Origin: Acidobacteriota bacterium
GTDB taxonomy: Bacteria; Actinomycetota; Acidimicrobiia; Spongiisociales; UBA11373
NCBI GenBank assembly: GCA_022571885.1
Contig: JACZWZ010000004.1
Location: 1-45,211 of the forward strand
Direction: 5' to 3'
DNA: 45,211 nt
A program made the position numbers and the translations under genes. Positions 30,139 to 39,731 of this stretch are shown one piece after another. Position 1 is the first letter of the stretch. Each line of letters begins with the position of its first letter. Under the pieces are notes generated by a model. It was not told the origin of the DNA, made no database searches, and worked only from the letters and a program-made list of their open reading frames with translations.

Positions 30139-31143
30139 TCAGCCGACCCCCTTCAACTCGAGCTCGTCGGCGCGATGACATGCAACCAGGGTGCTCCCCA
30201 ACAGCCTTGGGGCGGGCTTATCCGACCAGCAGCGGGCGATCACATACGGGCAACGATCGGCGAACCGGCAGCCCGGCTCGACTTCGAACAGATCGGGTGT
30301 CTCGCCTTCGATCGGCCGCAGACGGTCACCAGTAAGACTCGGCAGCGATCCGAGGAGACCGGAGGTGTAGGGGTGGAGCGGAGTGTGATAGACATCCACC
30401 ACCGGGCCGTTCTCCACGATCGAGCCCGCATAGACGACTGCTACCCGGTCGGCGACAGCTGCCACGACTCCCATGTCATGGGTGACCAGCAGCATCCCCA
30501 TTCCCCGTTTGGCGCGCATGTCGTTGATGAGGTCGAGCACTGCTCCCCCCACCGTGACGTCGAGTCCGGAGAGCGGCTCATCGGCGATCAGCATGCGCGG
30601 GGCGGATAGCAACGCCGATGCCAGCATCCCCCGCTGTGCCTGGCCCCTCGACACCTCGTGAGCGAACGCGGTGAAGTAATGGCGTTTCGACAGGCCCACC
30701 TCACCGAGCGCATCGAGAACCCGCTGCTGGACTTCCTCCTGAGTCAGATCGGTGTGCTCCAGCAGTGCCTCGCCTGACTGCGAGCCGATGAAGTCGAGCG
30801 GATCCCACGACCCGATGGCATCCTGGAGCAGGACTCCGATTCCCATCCCGACCAGCGAACGCCAGTCGGCATCGTCGAGGTCCTGCAACACGTGCCCCTC
30901 GAAGACCGTGGTCCCGGACACGACCCGTGCCGACGGGCCCAGTAGATCGACCGAAGCCATGGCCAGCAGGCTCTTGCCGGAGCCGGACTCGCCGACCAGC
31001 GCCACGGTCTCGCCCTGGTCGACCGCGATCGAAGCTCCCTCTATCACCACCCGCTCCTCCGGCTGCGCAGGCAGGCCGTCGAGGTCTGCGGGCGCGCGGG
31101 TGAGCGAGATCGTCATGTCTCGAATCGCGAACAGCGGAGCCAT
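30139..31143 (-). CDS. OppD/DppD-like peptide ABC transporter ATP-binding protein
   Basis: VALVGESGSGKSLLAMA...VSRGQAQRGMLASALLSAPRMLIADEPLSGLDVTV...PLHPYTSGLLGSLP; C-terminal CRFADRCPY. Confidence 0.9.
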   Translation of the reverse strand: MAPLFAIRDMTISLTRAPADLDGLPAQPEERVVIEGASIAVDQGETVALVGESGSGKSLLAMASVDLLGPSARVVSGTTVFEGHVLQDLDDADWRSLVGMGIGVLLQDAIGSWDPLDFIGSQSGEALLEHTDLTQEEVQQRVLDALGEVGLSKRHYFTAFAHEVSRGQAQRGMLASALLSAPRMLIADEPLSGLDVTVGGAVLDLINDMRAKRGMGMLLVTHDMGVVAAVADRVAVVYAGSIVENGPVVDVYHTPLHPYTSGLLGSLPSLTGDRLRPIEGETPDLFEVEPGCRFADRCPYVIARCWSDKPAPRLLGSTLVACHRADELELKGVG

Positions 31144-31207
31144 CCCCGGAGCGTACCGAGCGGTCTGAGGGAAGCATGCTGCCCGCTCCACACCATATCC
31201 TTTGCCC

Positions 31208-31987
31208 ATGCAACCCAACGTCGTGACGGTGACGTCGGAGAGCGGCGCCAGGAGGCACCCTCTCTTGTTTGTCCACGGCGCCTGGCACGGCGCCTGGTGC
31301 TGGGAGGACTACCAACGATGGTTCGCCGAGCGGGGGTGGGAGTCACACGCGGTGGACCTGCGGGGCCACGGCGGGAGTAGCAACGACCGGTCACTTCGGC
31401 TCACCAGGATCAAGCACTACCAGCAAGACGTCGAGAGGGTGATCGAGTCGCTCGAAACACCGCCGATCATCGTCGCACATTCGATGGGTGGTCTGATCGT
31501 CCAGCGCTACCTGGAAGACCATGAACTCCACGGGGCAGTGCTGCTCGCCCCCGTTCCCATCAGCGGCGCCTGGCGTGCCACCCTGCGAACGCTGCGCCGC
31601 CACCCGATCAAATTCCTCAAGGCCAACCTCATATGGGATCTCAAACCGCTGATCGAAAAGCGTGGGATAGCAGCCGACCTCTTGCTTCCCGACAATGCCA
31701 CCGATGACCAGGTCGACTGGATGTGGGCCAAGCTCCAGGGTGAGTCATACCTCGCCTATCTCGACATGCTCTTCTTCGTCAGATCGAGACCCCAACTGGT
31801 TCACACCCCGGTGGCGATCGTCGCCGGATCGGAGGATCGCATCTTCAGCGTGAAGGAAATCCGCAAGCTCGCCGGCGCCTACGGGGTGGAGCCGCAGGTG
31901 ATCGAAGGCGCCGCCCATGACCTGATGCTGGGACCGAAGTGGGAGGAGGCGGCGGAAGCCGTGGCTGAGGTGGTGGAGGGGTTCTGA
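31208..31987 (+). CDS. alpha/beta hydrolase
   Basis: LLFVHGAWHGAWCWEDYQRWFAERGWESHAVDLRGHGGS...VAHSMGGLIVQRYLE. Confidence 0.9.
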   Translation: MQPNVVTVTSESGARRHPLLFVHGAWHGAWCWEDYQRWFAERGWESHAVDLRGHGGSSNDRSLRLTRIKHYQQDVERVIESLETPPIIVAHSMGGLIVQRYLEDHELHGAVLLAPVPISGAWRATLRTLRRHPIKFLKANLIWDLKPLIEKRGIAADLLLPDNATDDQVDWMWAKLQGESYLAYLDMLFFVRSRPQLVHTPVAIVAGSEDRIFSVKEIRKLAGAYGVEPQVIEGAAHDLMLGPKWEEAAEAVAEVVEGF

Positions 31988-31990
31988 GGA

Positions 31991-32088
31991 GAGGTGTTAG
32001 GTATCAGGTGTTAGGTATTAGGCAGAAGCTGTCCGTGGGCGCTGGCCTTCCTCTTCCTTATACCTTCTTACCTAACTCCTAACTCCTA
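31991..32088. repeat. 7-nt-period arrays between convergent genes
   Basis: AGGTGTT AGGTATC AGGTGTT AGGTATT AGG ... CTTACCTAACTCCTAACTCCTAG. Confidence 0.88.
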
Positions 32089-33087
32089 GCCAAGCGCCGG
32101 AATCACGCTCTCCCCGTAGGCATCCAAAGTCGCTTCCTGTTGGTCGTGCATCAGGTAGATCGAGAACTGGTCGACACCGATATCGCGTAGCTCCTCCATC
32201 CGTGCGATGTGCTGGTCGACCGGGCCCAGAATGCAGAACCGATCGATCACCTCGTCGGGGACGAAGTCGGTGGATGGGTTGCCCGCCTTGCCGTGATGGT
32301 CGTAGTCATAACCCTCTCGTGTCTTGATGTAGTCGGACAGCGCGGTGGGGATCATCGACTCGTCGTCGCCGTAACGTTCGACCAGGTCGGCGACGTGGTT
32401 GCCGACCATCCCGCCGAACCAGCGAACCTGATCGCGCTGATGAGCGATGTCGTCGCCGACGTAGGCCGGAGCGGCCACGCAAATCTTGATGTCGTCGGGG
32501 TTGCGTCCAGCCTCTGTGGCTGCGCTCTTGACAAACTTGCTGGTCCACTCCACCAGGTACGGGTCGGCCAGTTGGAGAATGAAGCCGTCGCATTTCTGTC
32601 CGATCAGGGTCAGTGCTTTCGGGCCGTATCCGGCACCCCACATGGGGAGGTCGTAACCCTGCTCGATCCAGGGAATGGAGAGGGTCTTGTCGTTGAGTTC
32701 GACCTCATCGCCTCTCACCAGGGCCCGGATGACATCCATCGACGCCTCCATCGTGGCCAGGGTCTTCGGCTTCAGGCCGATGTAGCGCAACGCGGAATCG
32801 CCTCGTCCCATACCGCAAACCGTTCGGCCGCCCGACATCTCGTTCAGCGTGGCGAACAGAGACGCGATGACGGTCCAATCCCGAGTTCCCGGATTGGTGA
32901 CCATCGGCCCCACGATCATGTTCTGAGTAGCGGCCAGCATGCGCGAGAAGATGACGAACGGCTCCTGCCACAGGACGTGGGAGTCGAAGGTCCAGGCGTA
33001 GGTGAATCCATTCTGTTCGGCGCGCTCGGTCAGTTCGATGACCCGTGACGCCGGTGGGTCAGTCTGGAGAACGACTCCAAAATCCAT
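32086..33087 (-). CDS. LLM-class F420-dependent oxidoreductase
   Basis: MDFGVVLQTDPPASRVIELTERAEQNGFTYAWTFDSHVLWQEPFVIFSRMLAAT...MGRGDSALRYIG. Confidence 0.9.
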   Translation of the reverse strand: MDFGVVLQTDPPASRVIELTERAEQNGFTYAWTFDSHVLWQEPFVIFSRMLAATQNMIVGPMVTNPGTRDWTVIASLFATLNEMSGGRTVCGMGRGDSALRYIGLKPKTLATMEASMDVIRALVRGDEVELNDKTLSIPWIEQGYDLPMWGAGYGPKALTLIGQKCDGFILQLADPYLVEWTSKFVKSAATEAGRNPDDIKICVAAPAYVGDDIAHQRDQVRWFGGMVGNHVADLVERYGDDESMIPTALSDYIKTREGYDYDHHGKAGNPSTDFVPDEVIDRFCILGPVDQHIARMEELRDIGVDQFSIYLMHDQQEATLDAYGESVIPALG

Positions 33088-33216
33088 GTCTCAGTGCCTC
33101 CTGGACGCAAACCAGAAGCGCTAGGTATAGCAAAAGGTGTAGCGCTGCGGTGGGATTTGGCGCTGGCGTATCCGACGAGATGGTCGGGCAGGCAGCAGGC
33201 GGTCGATCTCCCATCG

Positions 33217-33265
33217 CCCCCCACCAGCTCGCTTCGCTTGCTGACTCCCCCCAAAGGGGAGAGTG
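33217..33265 (-). repeat. dispersed two-hairpin repeat copy
   Basis: ccccccaccagctcgcttcgcttgctgactccccccaaaggggagagt. Confidence 0.92.
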
Positions 33266-33290
33266 TTCAGAAAAGAACATCACTCCCCTC

Positions 33291-33379
33291 TGCGGGCTGC
33301 CGACAACTCTCCGCTCTGCGGGCTGCTGACAACTCTCCCCTCTGGGGGGAGTCAATCGGCGAAGCCGATTGGTGGGGGG
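33291..33379 (+). repeat. two degenerate half-copies and one full copy of the dispersed repeat
   Basis: actcccctctgcgggctgccgac / aactctccgctctgcgggctgctgac / aactctcccctctggggggagtCAATCGGCgaaGCCGATTGgtgggggg. Confidence 0.88.
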
Positions 33380-33421
33380 CTGCTGACAATCTCAGCGCCG
33401 ACTCTCCCCCTAACGAACCGA

Positions 33422-33529
33422 TGACTAGTCAAATCGTCCATGGCGCGAATAATCCTCGGGCCGCACCGCCCTCAGGCCGAAATACAACCTTGAGACCAGA
33501 AGTGTGTCCCCGACCACCAGGTATCCACT
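33422..33529 (+). promoter_or_regulatory. leader element homologous to 39536-39639
   Basis: TGACTAGTCA palindrome, then GGCCGAAATACAACCTTGAGACCAG about 53 bp later, then ATG. Confidence 0.6.
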
Positions 33530-33637
33530 ATGAGTAACTCGACCGGCCGGCGCGTCAGAGTCATCGCCGCTCTGATTTCAGTATTTGCTGCCGCCCTGCT
33601 GGCCTTCCAGAGCACCGGAGCCTCTGCGCGGTGGTGA
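33530..33637 (+). pseudogene. truncated secreted-protein gene (signal peptide only)
   Basis: MSNSTGRRVRVIAALISVFAAALLAFQSTGASARW*; abuts antisense spermidine-synthase sequence. Confidence 0.55.
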
Positions 33638-35273
33638 AGTCACCTTCCAGGGCGACGGACGCAAGCATGTTGTCGACCGGGGCGTAGTCGTCGGTGAGCA
33701 CGATGTCCTGGCCGGAGTCGAGCCAGGCCTCGAATGTGTCCAGCGGTATGAAGTTGCTGACGGTTTCTCCCCGTCCCGCCGCGAGGTTGGCCTCATCGAG
33801 ATCGTCGAGCGAGAGGGGACGTGAAGAAGCGACCAGCACGTGGGTACTGCGGCTGTCGTCCTCCCAGTTGGCGTCCTCCCGGAGGACGTATACGTAGGAG
33901 AAGGTTTCTCCGAGCGTGTTCGCAAAGGCTCTGGCGAAGCTGCCGCTGTGGAACTTGTCGATCACGTTGATCGCGTAGATCCCATCCTCGGTCAAGAGCT
34001 CCTGGATCTGCTCGATGAATTCCAGGGTGGTCAGGTGGTACGGCACCGAAACACTGTTGAAGGCATCTCCGATGACTAGGTCGTACTTACCCGTCGCAAG
34101 CTGTGGCACCGCCATGCGGGCGTCCTGGTGGAAGATCGAGATGCGGGTGTCCGGCCGCAACCCTAAGTAGTCGAAGGCCACCTGGGTGACTTCGGGGTCG
34201 ATTTCGATGACCTCCAACACGCTCTGCGGGTACACCTCCTCGAGGTACTTCGGCAGGGTGTAGCCCCCTCCGCCCACGAAAAGGGCTCGAAAGCTCCCGT
34301 CTCGTTCGCCGATCACGGTTGCCAGGTCGGCCAACACCTGTTGGTAGCGGTTAATGAGGACTGTGGGGTCATTGGGAGCGATATAGCTGTGGACCAATCC
34401 GTCCAATTCGAGGACTTTCACTGCCCGGCCATCTTCGATGGCGTCAAATACCCGGATGCAGAAGTAGCTGCTCTCGCGCAGGCATTCGGATTCGAGATCT
34501 CCATTGGCGTAGGTGAACCCGGCCAGCACCACGAAAAGGCCGAGTGGGGCCACGCCGCTGATGCGGGCCTGCCACAGGTCTCCGAATGCCAGGGCCATCG
34601 CCACCAACACAACGGCGACGATTGTCAGTGTCAACCTGCTACCGACCCTCTGGATGAGTACGAAACCGGTTATGAAAGTTCCAAAGATGGCCCCGGCGTT
34701 GGAGACGGCGAAGATCTTTCCAACCACGTTCCCGGTGCTGGCCAGGTCCCGCAGTCGGAGCTTGATGACCACTGGCGTCACCATTCCGAGGATCAAGCTG
34801 GGCAGGAAGAACAGTGAGGCCGTCAGGAAGACGATCCGTGCCACCAGCGGGAGGCCGGCGAAGACACTCGAGGCAACTCCGACCAGCGGGAGCACGCTCA
34901 AGCTGCTCAGACCACCGGCAAGCAGGATAAGGCCCAGTGTCCGCTGCTGCGGGAACCGGTCGGCAGCCATGCCGCCCAGATAGGCACCGATGCTGATGCC
35001 CGCTAGCACCACTCCGATGATGCTGGTCCATGTGTAGATAGAGACACCGATATCCGGGGCCAGAATCCGCCCGGCGACTATCTCGATGACCAGGGTGCTG
35101 GCGCTCGCCGTAAACACGATGATGCAGGCGATCAAGGAGGCCGCAGCTTTCTGCGGCGTGGCCTCCAGTGACTCCCGGGTCTTCGGCGGTTGGTCCCGAC
35201 GTGTCGCCTGACCGTCAGCCCTACCGCTGCCTTTTCTCCTCGGCGCCCCTCTGCGGCCCCTGGCGGTGGCCAT
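33561..35273 (-). CDS. fused MFS/spermidine synthase-like protein (aberrant last ~20 aa)
   Basis: Multi-TM N-terminus (ASASTLVIEIVAGRILAPDIGVSIYTWTSIIGVVLAGISIGAYLGG) plus VGGGGYTLPKYLEEVYPQSVLEVIEIDPEV...DDYAPVDNMLA. Confidence 0.85.
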   Translation of the reverse strand: MATARGRRGAPRRKGSGRADGQATRRDQPPKTRESLEATPQKAAASLIACIIVFTASASTLVIEIVAGRILAPDIGVSIYTWTSIIGVVLAGISIGAYLGGMAADRFPQQRTLGLILLAGGLSSLSVLPLVGVASSVFAGLPLVARIVFLTASLFFLPSLILGMVTPVVIKLRLRDLASTGNVVGKIFAVSNAGAIFGTFITGFVLIQRVGSRLTLTIVAVVLVAMALAFGDLWQARISGVAPLGLFVVLAGFTYANGDLESECLRESSYFCIRVFDAIEDGRAVKVLELDGLVHSYIAPNDPTVLINRYQQVLADLATVIGERDGSFRALFVGGGGYTLPKYLEEVYPQSVLEVIEIDPEVTQVAFDYLGLRPDTRISIFHQDARMAVPQLATGKYDLVIGDAFNSVSVPYHLTTLEFIEQIQELLTEDGIYAINVIDKFHSGSFARAFANTLGETFSYVYVLREDANWEDDSRSTHVLVASSRPLSLDDLDEANLAAGRGETVSNFIPLDTFEAWLDSGQDIVLTDDYAPVDNMLASVALEGDFTTAQRLRCSGRPAGRQQILKSERR

Positions 35274-35352
35274 CGGATAACCACCCCTCGACTGTGCGTT
35301 CTGGCTAGCTCACGGACTGAACGATCAACGCACCACGGCTCTGTTTTCTAAC

Positions 35353-35400
35353 ACTCTCCCCTCTGGGGGGAGTCAGCAAGCAAAGCGAGCTGGTGGGGGG
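35353..35400 (+). repeat. dispersed two-hairpin repeat copy upstream of the DUF559 gene
   Basis: actctcccctctggggggagtcagcaagcaaagcgagctggtgggggg. Confidence 0.92.
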
Positions 35401-35436
35401 ATTGACTCGCACTCCGAGACCAGATACTCGTATCGG

Positions 35437-35800
35437 GTGCCCCAGCACCCGATACCAAAGTGGCAGCGCACCTTCGCCAGACGGATGCGTCACGATTCGA
35501 CTGATGCTGAGGCGCTGCTGTGGTGGTCGCTGCGCAACAGGGAACTCGGTGTCACTTTCGGCGTCAGCATCCGATCGGCAGATACATCGCCGACTTCGCT
35601 TGTCTTGAACATCACCTGATCGTCGAAGCTGACGGCTCCCAGCATGGTGGACCCTTTGACGAGGAGCGTGACTCCTATCTGCGTTCTGTCGGCTCTACGG
35701 TGGTACGGGTCTGGAGCTGGGATGTGATCCGCGATCTCGACGGTGTGCTCGACGAAATAGCCGAAGCGCTCGATCGGCTCCGAGCGGCGTCCCCCCCCAC
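35437..35800 (+). pseudogene. DUF559 (Vsr-like/PD-(D/E)XK) endonuclease-like gene with one frameshift
   Basis: KWQRTFARRMRHDSTDAEALLWWSLRNRELGVTF then, in another frame, RRQHPIGRYIADFACLEHHLIVEADGSQHGGPFDEERDSYLRSVGSTVVRVWSWDVIRDLDGVLDEIAEAL; one base missing near 35558. Confidence 0.82.
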
Positions 35801-35964
35801 GCAGGCGCCCCCCACCACGCAAGCGCCCCCCAAAGGGTGGAGTTATCAGACACACGCCGTCCACCAGGGGAGAGTTGTCAGGCAAACGCCCCCCACCAAA
35901 CACCTGCGGCGTTTGACTCCCCCCAAAGGGGAGAGTTGTAAGAAACCCCCCACCAAACGCCTGT

Positions 35965-35968
<4 letters not shown>
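35790..35968 (-). repeat. cluster of dispersed-repeat copies downstream of the DUF559 gene (one full, several degenerate or partial)
   Basis: Full copy 35889-35938; degenerate units 35790-35880; partial copy 35946-35968 running into IS3 sequence. Confidence 0.85.
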
Positions 35969-36600
<632 letters not shown>

Positions 36601-36869
36601 GTGGGCTTCACCGCATTGCGGTGGACAGGCTTCCAATGAGGCCAACCCATGGCCACCAGACCGGTGCCGGCAGCAACGGACAGACAGATCATTTCCAAGG
36701 CATCCCCAACAGGAGCCGGTCACCAAGAGAGTCACGACCGCTGCCACCAACCACCAGTCTGTCGATCAGCCAAACCAACCGGCGAACCCGATCCTCACAG
36801 TCAAGCCTTCGAGGACAGATGACCGGTCTTGCTAGAAGCTCTCAATTGCCACGCTGACCGCTGCGCCGC

Positions 36870-36995
36870 CTCTTCCCAACGCGGTCCCATCATCAGGTTG
36901 TGGGCGGCGCCGTCGACCACCTGCAGCTCGACCCCGTAGGCGCCGGCGAGCTTGCGGACTTCCTCCACACTGAAGATGCGATCCTCCGACCGGGG
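36870..36995 (-). pseudogene. alpha/beta hydrolase C-terminal fragment (duplicate of 31208-31987)
   Basis: SEDRIFSVEEVRKLAGAYGVELQVVDGAAHNLMMGPRWEEAA versus SEDRIFSVKEIRKLAGAYGVEPQVIEGAAHDLMLGPKWEEAA. Confidence 0.88.
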
Positions 36996-36996
36996 G

Positions 36997-37913
36997 ATGG
37001 CTCCGCTGTTCGAGATTCGAGACATGACGATCTCGCTCACCCGCGTGCCCTCGGTGTCCGGCGACGTGCCGGGGGAACCGGAGGAGCGGGTGGTGATAGA
37101 TGGAGCCTCGATCACAGTCGACCAGGGTGAGGCCGTGGCACTGGTCGGCGAGTCCGGATCCGGAAAGATCCTGCTCGTCATGGCTTCGGTTGATCTACTC
37201 AACCCCTCGGCACGGGTGATGTCCGGGACGACGGTCTTCGAGGGTCACGTGCTGCAGGAGCTGGATGACCCTGATTTGGCGATCGCTCGTCGGCATGGGC
37301 ATCGGAGTCCTGCTCCAGGATGCCATCGGGTCGTAGGACCCTCTCGACTTCATCGGGTTGCAGTCCGGTGAAGCGCTGCTGGAGCACACCGATCTGACTC
37401 AGGAGGAAGTCCAGCAACGGGTCCTCGATGCGCTCGGCGAGGTAGGCCTATCCGAACGCCGTCACTTCACCGCCTTCGCCCACGAAGTGTCCAGGGGTCA
37501 GGCGCAGCGGGGCATGCTCGCATCGACGCTGCTGTCCGCCCCGAGCATGCTCATCGCCGACGAGCAGCTCTCCGGACTCGACGTCACCGTGGGGAGAGCA
37601 GTCCTCGACCTGATCGACGACATGCGCATCAACCGGGGGATGGGAAATGCTGCTCGTCACCCATGACATGGGAGTCGTGGCATCGGTGGCCGATCGGGTG
37701 GCGGTGGTCTATGCGGGTTCGATTGTGGAGGACGGCCCGGTGGTGGATGTCTATCACCGTCCACTCCACCCCTACACCTCCGGTCTGCTCGGATCACTGC
37801 CGAGTCTGACTCGTGGCCGGCTGCGGCCGATCGAAGGCGAGACACCCGATCTCTTCGAAGTAGTGCCCGGATGCCGGTTCGCCGAACGTTGCCCATTCGT
37901 GATCGAAAGGTGA
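36997..37913 (+). pseudogene. decayed duplicate of the OppD-like ATPase at 30139-31143
   Basis: MAPLFEIRDMTISLTRV...GESGSGKI (Walker A Ser lost), ADEQLSG, frameshifts near 37272 and 37640, Trp-to-TAG near 37337. Confidence 0.9.
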
Positions 37914-38013
37914 CGAGCCGAGAAGCCCGAACCCCGTCGCATTGGGGACACGCAGGTGGCGTGCCATTTGGCCGACGAGCTGGAGCTGGGTGGGTTCGGA
38001 GCTGGGAGTCATT

Positions 38014-38042
38014 CAGAAGTCAGAAATCGGAAGTCCGAAGTC
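38014..38042. repeat. 7-nt-period array (NGAAGTC)x4
   Basis: AGAAGTC AGAAATC GGAAGTC CGAAGTC. Confidence 0.7.
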
Positions 38043-38060
38043 CAACCCTCTTCCTAGCGC

Positions 38061-38557
38061 CTAATCCCTTCCTCCCCCAGTCACGACCGCGATCTGTGCT
38101 CCCTCTACTGGGATCGATGCGACTAGCGGGTCGTACACCGCCCAGGTGATCTGAAGATCTAGCCTCGCCGTTAGTCCGGCGTCGGCGATCAGGTTCTCCG
38201 GTGACGGGGTGTCAAACGCGACGAGACCGAAGGTTCCCAGCACCGGGGAGACGATCGAGGGGTGAGAGAAGTTGAACCCGGATACCTGCGCCCTGGTCAT
38301 CATCACGGTCGAGTCGTCCGTGTCCCACTCCAGAGTGGGACTGGGGAGAGGGCGGCGTTGGCGAGAGACTCACCTTCGACCCCCGACAACGAGCCCCCAC
38401 CGATGCCGAGCGTGAACCCGGTGATCGTAAATCTCACGCCAGCATCGAGGTCGAATGAGGCCGCTTGGAGAACCACGTCGATCTCGACGTCATCGGGTGG
38501 GAGCGTGACCGGCTCCAACGAGCGAGCCGTGATCACATTGGTGAGCCGCGAGGACAA
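38061..38557 (-). pseudogene. hypothetical protein split by one frameshift
   Basis: MSSRLTNVITARSLEP...ANAALSP continues in another frame as TLEWDTDDSTVMMTRAQVSGFNFSHPSIVSPVLG.... Confidence 0.55.
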
Positions 38558-38605
38558 ATAGCAGTCAACATTCCACAGAGGGTCTCGGCTCAGCCGCGGT
38601 GAGTG

Positions 38606-39118
38606 CTACTTGGTGGGGAGAGCGCTGAGGCGCCGCCACCGTTCGACGGCCTCGTCGACCCGATGGCGGATGGTTTCGGGCAGAGGATCGATATGGACGG
38701 ACTCAGCGTCCAGCTCTCGCCCGCAATTCGAGCACGAGGCGACCGACTGCACGCCCTCTCGGCCGCAGGCGTGGTGGACCAAGGAACGGGGGGGTTCTCC
38801 GTCGAAAGCCCAGGTGTCTCCCCAATGCATCAGCGCCGCCAGCACAGGGAAGAAAGCACGGCCCTTGTCGGTGAGCAGGTATTCGTATCGATCCGGCTGC
38901 TCCTGATACAGCTGCCTGGTCATCACCCCGTGCGCCACCAGCTGGCGCAGGCGATTGCTAAGGATGTTGCGGGCGATTCCGAGATCGGTCTGAAAGTCGA
39001 CGAAACGGGTGAGGCCGTAGAGGGCGTCCCGCAAGATGAGCAGAGTCCACCGTTCGCCGATCACCTCCGTGGCGCGTGCCACCGAACAATCGAATTGTGA
39101 TAGATCCATACGGGTCAT
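38606..39118 (-). CDS. HxlR-family transcriptional regulator
   Basis: DCSVARATEVIGERWTLLILRDALYGLTRFVDFQTDLGIARNILSNRLRQLVAHGVMTRQLYQEQPDRYEYLLTDKGRAFFPVL. Confidence 0.93.
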   Translation of the reverse strand: MTRMDLSQFDCSVARATEVIGERWTLLILRDALYGLTRFVDFQTDLGIARNILSNRLRQLVAHGVMTRQLYQEQPDRYEYLLTDKGRAFFPVLAALMHWGDTWAFDGEPPRSLVHHACGREGVQSVASCSNCGRELDAESVHIDPLPETIRHRVDEAVERWRRLSALPTK

Positions 39119-39180
39119 GAGGTATCGATCGGAAACTTAGCACCGAACGTTGAGCCAATAGATCCTTTCGGGCCATGAGG

Positions 39181-39263
39181 TCTGGCCTGGGGTTGGGGCC
39201 CCAGGCCAGACGGCGAAGAGCCATGGGATAGCGCCAGAGCGTCCGCTTATTGGCGGACGCTCT
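39181..39263. other. two strong hairpins
   Basis: TCTGGCCTGGGG-ttgggg-CCCCAGGCCAGA (12 bp, 39181-39210); AGAGCGTCCGC-ttattg-GCGGACGCTCT (11 bp, 39236-39263). Confidence 0.75.
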
Positions 39264-39362
39264 CAGCACCGAACGCCGAAGCGACGAGTGGGTTGCAGTT
39301 TGCAACCTTCGGTGCGATGTCGAAGAGTTTCGCTCTGCAACCGGATACGTTTCGCTCTGCAA

Positions 39363-39390
39363 CCGACCACGGTGATCGTGGTCGGTTTTT
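39363..39390 (+). terminator. intrinsic terminator
   Basis: CCGACCACG-gtgat-CGTGGTCGG followed by TTTTT. Confidence 0.88.
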
Positions 39391-39535
39391 GTGCGTGTCA
39401 AATGGTGGCACCCGCAGAGCAATCCGATCGAACGCTTCATCGAGATCGTCGGGTTGGAGGAGAAGGCCGTCGGCCGCGTCGAGCGTGGCCGTCGTCGGCT
39501 CCGCCACCGCCTGAAGGTGAGTCGTCCCTGAGCGA

Positions 39536-39639
39536 TGACTAGTCAATTTGTGCGGAGGCAAATCCCATTGAGCGATAGGGGTTTTCGGCCGAAACAACCT
39601 TGAGACCAGGACATGCATTAAAAGGACCCAGGAATACCC
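39536..39639 (+). promoter_or_regulatory. leader element homologous to 33422-33529, upstream of sipW
   Basis: TGACTAGTCA, then GGCCGAAACAACCTTGAGACCAG 51 bp later, then ATG of a short ORF (MVSDSTDRCAHAEM...) whose TGA overlaps the sipW ATG. Confidence 0.6.
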
Positions 39640-39731
39640 ATGGTGAGTGATTCGACCGACCGGTGCGCCCACGCCGAAATGGTCACCGTGAGCTGTGTCT
39701 GGAAAGCCCAGAAGACCAAGAGAAACACGGC

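Noticed and set aside
39391-39531. Short ORF VRVKWWHPQSNPIERFIEIVGLEEKAVGRVERGRRRLRHRLKVSRP
   Set aside because: Looks like a plausible protein C-terminus but is only 46 aa, follows a terminator and has no clear start signal; insufficient support.
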